Part shown: one piece after another, positions 56,703-64,000 of the stretch
How the letters are laid out: the number at the start of each line of letters is the position of its first letter
Numbering within the stretch: the stretch's first letter is position 1
Assembly (NCBI RefSeq): GCF_018873765.1
Contig: NC_057925.1
Location: 20,967,568 to 21,031,567 of the forward strand
DNA: 64,000 bases
From: Telopea speciosissima
Lineage: Eukaryota > Streptophyta > Magnoliopsida > Proteales > Proteaceae
Direction: 5' to 3'
Notes under the pieces: generated by a model
Told to the model about the DNA's origin: nothing
Database searches by the model: none
What the model saw: the letters and a program-made list of their open reading frames with translations, nothing else
Program-made: the position numbers and the translations under genes

Positions 56703-58147
56703 GTGAAAAAGCGATTCCACAGATCAGATATTTTCAAAGCAAAATATCTGAAGGGATTGCACATGGCTTTGGTGCAGCAACCTTTTGAAGGTTCAAAAAC
56801 TTGGAAGGCGAATTTGAACCTAAAAGACCTCTTGCTTGAGCATTCGGTTTGGTTAGTGGGGGAGGGAGAGGTGCTTTTCTGGCTTGATAATTGGAGTGGG
56901 GCAGGGTCCTTAATTGATTATGTGGACAACACGCTTCAAGTAGATGGGGATCTGAAGGTGAAAGACGCCTTGATGACAAATGGGTCCTGGATTCAGGCGG
57001 TGCTATGCAGAATTGATGATGGAAGGGTTTGTGAGAAGGTTTCGAACTCCTGTTTAAATCTTTCTTCGAGGGCGGATCGACTTGTATGGACGCCTTCAAG
57101 AGATGAGACTTTCACCCTTAAATCGGCTTGGAACACGATTCGAAGGGTGCACCCTGAGGTTTCTTTCTCAAAATGGATTTGGAATGGAACGGTTCCAACC
57201 AAAGTGGGTTTTTTCACTTGGCAGGTGCTAACTGACAGGATTGCTACGGATGAGGCAGTGAAGCGGATTGGCATACCCTTAGCATCAAAGTGTAACTGCT
57301 GTCGAATGCCACAACAGGAGACCGCCACCCATGCTCTGGTTTGTGGGGTGGTGGCGATGAAGGTATGGAGACATTTTGGAGATGTTTTGGATGTCCAGAT
57401 CATCAATACGTAGGACTTGAGGGCAAGGATCTTGTTTTGGCAGTCGATAGGTTCCTTTAAGAACGCCTTCTCGTACATCATTGGCACTGTTCCATCCTTA
57501 ATTATTTGGGAGCTGTGGAAAGAAAGGAATAATAGGCGGCATGGAAATGATATGAGATCCGCCAATATGATAATTTGGAAAATCTCACAGTGGATCCACA
57601 AGATCCCTTTACCTTCTTTCACGGCATCTGTGAGCAACATGAGGGAAGATTTGGCTTTGCAGATCCTAAAGGTAAAACACCCTCCAATCAGGTATAGATT
57701 TCCTCACCCAATCTATTGGTGCCCTCCATCTATTGTATGAAACTGAATGTGGATGGTGCAAGTAAAGGGAATTCGGGTCCCAGTGGTGGGGGTGGAGTAA
57801 TTCGGGATTCATCTGGAAATGTAGTGATGGCTTTTGCTAATTTCTATGGGCACTGTACTAACACTGAGGCTGAAATGAGGTTGATTCTGGATGGCCTGCA
57901 ACTGTGTGCAAGCAAGGGGTATCATGGCTGTCAGGTGAGTTCGGACTCCAAGACGATGGTGCAATTCATTGAATCGAAGGATTGTAAGCTGTGGTGTTGC
58001 TGGTATTGGTTTTTGGAAGTAATCAGGTTGGTAGAACTCCTGAATGCAAATGTTATATTCTCTTTTAGAGAGGGGAATCGGGCGGTAGATTTCTTGGCCA
58101 ACTGGGCATGCCAGACCAAGGAAAACAAGTATTTTCTTTTCTCCTGA
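56703..58147 (+). pseudogene. LINE ORF2 C-terminus (zf-RVT and RNase H)
   Basis: First piece (56703-57413): HSVWLVGEGEVLFWLDNWSG, RADRLVWTPSRDETFTLKSA and KVGFFTWQVLTDRIATDEAV, then the zinc region CNCCRMPQQETATHALVC. After a stop at 57411-57413 the linker continues (IIWELWKERNNRRHGNDM). A frame change leads to the RNase H (57716-58147): KLNVDGASKGNSGPSGGGGV, NTEAEMRLILDGL, VSSDSKTMV and REGNRAVDFLANWA, with the D-E-D-D residues present. This LINE is a different lineage from those at 12939 and 26042 (VDGASKGNSGP versus TDGCALGNPG). RT and endonuclease were never inserted. Confidence 0.88.
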
Positions 58148-58437
58148 AGAAGCCCCGCAGGGGCTCTCGTGCATTCTCAGAGAAGACAAGGCTGGCCTTC
58201 CTGTTTTTCGTTTCTAACCTTTTGTATGGTGGTTTCTGTAAGAGGGAAGGGTTACAATTGGAGTGTTTAGAGAGTGAGTTGTCTCCTTGGGTTAGGGGTA
58301 AGGCGGGCTACGTCCCCCGTGTATATTTTTCTAAATTTTCATGTTATAAATAAAATGCTAGGGGCCACCTCGGGTCCCAGATAATATTCGGGTTCAAAAA
58401 TTCAAAAAAAAAAAAAAAAAGAAAAAAAGAAAAGAAA
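56707..58437 (+). mobile_element. 5'-truncated LINE with 18-bp target duplication
   Basis: It is bounded by GATACAGTTAAAAAGTGA (56689-56706) and GATACAATTAAAAAGTGA (58438-58455), one mismatch, directly after an A-rich tail (about 58404-58437). It carries the end of LINE ORF2 only. This is the textbook product of target-primed reverse transcription that stopped early. Confidence 0.92.
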
Positions 58438-58544
58438 GATACAATTAAAAAGTGATTTTTTCTGTCAAAAACTAGTTTTTGGAATTGGAAATTCGCCTGA
58501 TATGAATCGATACGGCCGATCTGTATCAGAATCAATATCATTTA

Positions 58545-58716
58545 TGGGAGAAAGTTCTCTGCCCGGTAGTGTGGCCTATGCCAGCACTCCCATGAGTCTA
58601 TCTCTCTCTTTCCCATTTGAAAAGACACCTCTGCCCTCCTTATTTTGAGGAGGAGAGAGATAGAGACAAGGGAATGCTGGCGTAGGCCACACTCCTGGAC
58701 AAAAAACTACTTCCCA
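58545..58716. mobile_element. Foldback MITE, copy 2, 172 bp
   Basis: The ends TGGGAG...TTCCCA enclose long arms GTGTGGCCTATGCCAGCACT (58570) and their inverse ending at 58692. The duplication TCATTTA (58538-58544 and 58717-58723; possibly 8 bp with the shared A) flanks it. It is opposite in orientation to copy 1 at 35990. Confidence 0.8.
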
Positions 58717-58723
58717 TCATTTA

Positions 58724-60104
<1,381 letters not shown>

Positions 60105-60825
60105 AGAAAAACTTTCATTTGCATTAAGGTACATTTCAACCGAAAAGAAAGTAAAACTTTTTAAACATTGTGGGCCCCATTAACCTTATTAGTAACTAAT
60201 ATGTTTCTATCATAATGTCACCCAAAAAAATAAAAAAGTCAAGTAGAAAATCATTTTGATGAGGGGGGAAAATCTTTTGCTGTTGAAGAGTATGTATCAA
60301 ATAATAAAAAATTACCTTCCTCATGAGATTTATCCGGTTGGTTTTGAGCTTAATTAAATATATTCAGGTTCTTATCCTAATACAGGGGAATGCAAAATGA
60401 TCGTCGTATCCTTAATCATTTTTGGGGTTCTAAAGGGATGCGATAGTCATTTCACACACCCTTGTGTTAGGACACAAGGGTGGCATGCACTGCACTATCG
60501 GGTGACATTCTTTTTTTCTATTATTTAATTTAATTTTGAACTCAATGCCTTTTTAGCAAATTGCTAAGAGATATAAGAGAGTAAATTTTCTTTAGAAAAG
60601 AAAATTCAAGATTGGTTTGAAGAAAAAATAGCATGTGTTACTCCCCCCCCCCCCCCTTCTTCTCCCCAAAATGATTTTCTACATGATTTTTTTGGATAAT
60701 ATTTTGATAGAAAAGTATTTGCTAAAAAAGGTTAATGGGGCCACAATGTTTACAAAAGTTGTACTTTTATCTGTTGGAAAAAAAAACAGAAGAAAGAACC
60801 GTACCCGAATACAATGAAAGTTTTT
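60105..60825. repeat. Large inverted repeat, ~170-bp arms, ~370-bp loop
   Basis: The left arm (60105-60275) includes AACATTGTGGGCCCCATTAA and AAGTAGAAAATCATTTTGAT. The right arm (60645-60825) carries their complements (TTAATGGGGCCACAATGTTT, AAAATGATTTTCTAC). The arms have diverged by substitutions and small indels. A C-run of about 14 (60643-60656) abuts the right arm. No coding region inside; ends are approximate. Confidence 0.75.
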
Positions 60826-62726
60826 ACTTTTTAAAGTTTTATGGCAATAGGTTTTGTCTTTCAAGTCTCAAGCCATTCCTATCCAATAGTTGAAAGACAC
60901 GATAAGCATATGTGTATACGACCGTGCATAAAAACTTGGCCTAAATTTTATTTATGTAAAAATTTCTCCTAAGTGAGTGAAATAGAAGAATGACATCATT
61001 ATAGCATTGAGTTTTTTTATTGATAAAGAGCATTGTAAGTAATTCTTATACCTAGCTTGGTTTCTCGGGGTGGGGTGGGGCAGAAAGGAAAAATGTTGTA
61101 TACACTACCGGGATGTAATTGAATCATACACACTAACGTCTTATTGATCAGTGGATCCCCTTCTCCGTATCTTAGTCATTCAACCCCTTCGTTGTATTTT
61201 GTCCATAATTGCTACACCCTCTCTCTCCCCCCCCCCCTCCCCTCCCCTCCCCTCCCCTCCCCTTACTTTTTCAGATCTCGATCTTTTACGGCCCAGCTGC
61301 CCGAGCGGCCATAGGTGTGCAGACCATGTGAGGCATGCATTTACCGCCTTAAACCTGCTTGAACTCCTTGCCCGAGCAAGAGTAAAGTGGCCATTGCGCG
61401 CCTCATTGTTCCTGTGCTGCTATGGCTGCTCGGGCAACTACGCCGTAGAGGATCTGTTTCCTACTTTTCCCCTCTCCTCTATAAGAGGCCGCAACCTACT
61501 AGTGCGGCAGCTCATCTCCCCCCCTTTCTCCTCCCCCATCTATGGCACTACAACCACTTTCCGATGAGTAGGAGACAATATTTGTGGGGGCTTATGATCC
61601 ACGCCACTGTCACCCGCCCAACCCCCAACCCACCCCTCCCCTGCTCTGCAACTCCCCCTTCCCTATGCGTCCTGCTTGTCTCCTACCTCCTATGACTCCG
61701 CATATCCCTTTCCCTGCCACCGTCAATTCTTCCTCCCCACTCCCAACCTTCCCCACACTCCCACCCTCTCTCCCGGCCCAACCCCTCTCCTGTTGCTCTT
61801 CACATAGCCCTCACCTCCTGCTGTCCGTCCTCCTCCACCCCCCCCCCCCCCCAATAGCACCAATGCTCGCATACACAGCTGAAGTGCATCAGGGACTTCA
61901 CAGGTAGCCATGAGAGGCCATTGTTGACATTGCTTGGGAAAACAAATCATGTTATCTTCCTACCCAATTGCTTCGTTTCTCTTTCTTTGATTTTCTTCTA
62001 ATATGCATTTTCTTTTTGTTTGCTTTCTTCGTTGCAAAAGCAGGAGGAAGACGAGAAGAGGAAACAGAGAGGATCTTGAAAATAGATGGGAGAAGCAAAA
62101 GGATTTGCAGGGTATCATAGATTGATGATGGGAAAGAAATCAAAACTCAAAAGCTTCCTTTCTCCGTAGTTTTTTTTAGGTAATATCAAATTTATTCACA
62201 AAAAAGGAAAAGTAAGAAGAAGAATGTACAAGCCCCTACGAGCCAAATCAAAGCAAGCAGTGACATGCAACTACCCTACACAAGAGAAAAATCTAAGTAG
62301 GAAAAACACAAAATCACAACAAAAAGAGGGACAAAAAAGATCCAGGCCGATGGAAGCTCTACAGATAGTCTGCTCTGCTACTCTTTACTTTATGTTGAAT
62401 ACCAAGGGAAGGATTTTAAAACCAGGAATCAATCTTGCAGATTCCAATCCAAATCCGATAGGAATCGGCCCAAATCGGTTCCAAGAACCCTATGATCCGC
62501 CATTTGATTTGAAAACACACAGATTCAAGGGAATTTTGGCATGAATATTCTGATACGAATTTTGCCATTTGACTAGCCAGTCACCTGTTATGGGATCCTC
62601 AACGCCTCTAGATGACAATTATTTCTAGGAAAAGGTTAGGCTGCCCAGCATGTGTTTGCCTCTCTCTCTCTCTCTCCCTCGATCATGTGTCTGCTGCCCG
62701 CTAGCTTACCTGGAGCAGGGGTATGC
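60826..62726. other. Intergenic DNA, partly C-rich
   Basis: A (CCCCT)n tract (about 61226-61262) and a C-run (about 61839-61853) sit in a C-rich, Pro/Ser-codon-like stretch (61140-61910). Its overlapping open frames (61151-61567, 61387-61695, 61584-61907) are low in complexity and unsupported. About 62160-62340 (GGTAATATCAAATTTATTCA next to a T-run) could be the end of a minus-strand retroelement. About 62410-62540 resembles the hAT-like MITE at 56344. Confidence 0.45.
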
Positions 62727-63425
62727 TGTTACGTGCAAGGTAATCTCAAAATAAAATACCAAAAATTGAGAATTAATAGGGATAGAAAGAGAGGAAGAGA
62801 GAGATATATTTGGGATAGAATTTTGCTTTACAGACGAAGCAATGGCATCTAATTTGTTGGGAGGTTGCTGGTCTCTTTCAAGATAAACTCAAGATTATTT
62901 CAATTTTTCAAAGTCTAATTTCTATTTCACCATTCACAAATAAATACATGTAGAATAATTGATTATCATAACTACCCACTTCCCACTCCTACAACTTCTC
63001 CTACATTTTCTCTTCAACTCATCTGGTTGTTAATAACTAATTACACACTTACTACTAATTAACTACTTAATAGAGAGATAAATTTGGGATAGAGTTTTGC
63101 TTTACAGACGAAGCAATGACGTCTAATTTGTTGGGAGGTTGCTGGTCTCTTTCAAGATAAACTCAAGATTAGTTTCAATTTTTCAAAGTCTAATTTCTAT
63201 TTCACCATTCACAAATAAATACATGTAGAATAATTGATTATCATAACTACCCACTTCCCACTCCTACAACTTCTCCTACATTTTCTCTTCAACTCATTTG
63301 GTTGTTAATAACTAATTACACACTTACTATTAATTAACTACTTAATATTAAATAAAATTACTACTACTAATTAACTACTTAATATTAATTAACTATTAAA
63401 TAAGATACACATAGAATACGCAACA
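62727..63425 (-). repeat. LTR with internal 274-bp tandem duplication
   Basis: Units 62798-63071 and 63072-63345 are nearly identical (a handful of differences), each starting AGAGAGATA and containing TTTTGCTTTACAGACGAAGC. The sequence after 63345 is AT-rich to the LTR end. Confidence 0.85.
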
Positions 63426-63732
63426 ATCCTTCCCCTTAAAATTGGTTTGGTCCTCAAGACCACTAAATTACAAATAAAAATTTAAAATAATTCCACCCGG
63501 ATCCCAAATCTTGTTGGCCAAATTCCCAAGTTGCTTCCGCCGATCACCAATGTTACGCCCACGAACTCGTCGGTTCAACAATACTTGAAGAACTTGATGA
63601 AAATCTTGTATAGACTCGAGACTGTCAATCTCTGTTGAACAAATCGCTTTCATCTAGCCGTTAAACAGAGGAGGATACACCTGTGTAGACCCGGGATGAT
63701 CGATTTCCTCCGCCATGCTTGGCTATGCCATT

Positions 63733-64000
63733 TGTTACGTGTAAGATTATCTACAAAATAAAATAAAATAAAAGAGAAATAAAAGGGATAGAAAGAGAGG
63801 AACAGAGATAAATTTGGGACAGAGTTTTGCTTTACAGACGAAGCAATGGTGTCTGGTTTGTTGGGAGATAACCAGTTTCTCTCAAGATAAACTCAAGATT
63901 AGTTTTAATGTTCCAAAATCCGATTTCTATTTCACCATTCACAAATAAATACACGTAGAATAATTGGTTATCACAAATACCCGTTTTTCATTCCTACAAC
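63733..64000 (-). repeat. Second LTR of the miniature element, partial
   Basis: It matches the left LTR from its TGTTACGTG edge (TTTTGCTTTACAGACGAAGC at about 63826) with more changes than exist between the two tandem units of the left LTR. The window ends inside it. Confidence 0.8.

Larger units (their letters stand above)
62727..64000 (-). mobile_element. Miniature LTR retrotransposon (TRIM-like), cut by the window edge
   Basis: Left LTR 62727-63425 (TGTTACGTG...GCAACA, 699 bp), internal region of only 307 bp (63426-63732), and the start of a right LTR at 63733 (TGTTACGTG). On the minus strand a purine tract AAGGGGAAGGAT abuts the left LTR, and TGGCATAGCCAAGC (a possible degenerate primer site) follows the right LTR. 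The internal region has a short interrupted frame starting MAEEIDHPGSTQVYPPL; no pol is present. It is therefore a non-autonomous deletion derivative. Confidence 0.75.

Noticed and set aside
61151..61907. Open frames up to 138 aa in the C-rich stretch
   Set aside because: Low-complexity Pro/Ser-rich translation in three overlapping frames, with homopolymer C-runs and no recognisable motif.

Overview
This is nuclear DNA of a flowering plant, probably a eudicot. It is AT-rich, has spliced genes with GT-AG introns, and is crowded with plant-type LTR retrotransposons, L1-like LINEs, MITEs and tRNA-derived SINE-like repeats. I see no bacterial genes, CRISPR arrays or rRNA. The species cannot be named from sequence alone. 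Only two host loci can be supported. One is a decayed purple acid phosphatase (PAP) gene whose last eight exons spread over 21252-40534. The other is an intact intronless-CDS GRAS regulator, SCARECROW-LIKE 3 (SCL3), at 52308-53720.

Left part (1-21.1 kb): a nest of retroelements. The base layer is an L1-like LINE on the + strand (ORF1 from 3793, ORF2 to 18119). A Ty3/gypsy element on the - strand, cut by the window edge, has its 5' LTR ending at 3792 inside the LINE. A complete 9,035-bp Ty1/copia element (3904-12938, 1.7-kb LTRs, target duplication CCTGT) is inserted in LINE ORF1 111 bp further on. The LINE reading frame resumes in register across the copia element. From about 18.3 to 21.1 kb lies LTR-like DNA with a triple 65-bp tandem repeat.

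Middle (21.25-40.5 kb): the PAP locus. Eight exons keep correct splice sites and phases, but one carries a 1-base deletion and another an in-frame TGA, and two motif positions are changed. Its introns hold an LTR-like segment, LINE fragments on both strands, a - strand copia element (26953-35367) that is itself interrupted by a 1,071-bp hAT element and a 2.5-kb LTR-like block, several MITEs, and a second 5'-truncated copia fragment. The N-terminal half of the gene is not in the window.

Right part (40.5-64 kb): small elements (Harbinger-like, Mutator-like and hAT-like MITEs, SINE-like repeats), an inverted solo LTR related to the big copia element, the SCL3 gene, a 5'-truncated LINE with an 18-bp target duplication, a long (TA)n tract, a large inverted repeat, and a miniature LTR retrotransposon running off the right edge.

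I found no new multi-gene system. The most interesting material is the decayed PAP gene, the nested-insertion chronology, the foldback MITE families, and terminal-repeat elements built from reiterated short words.
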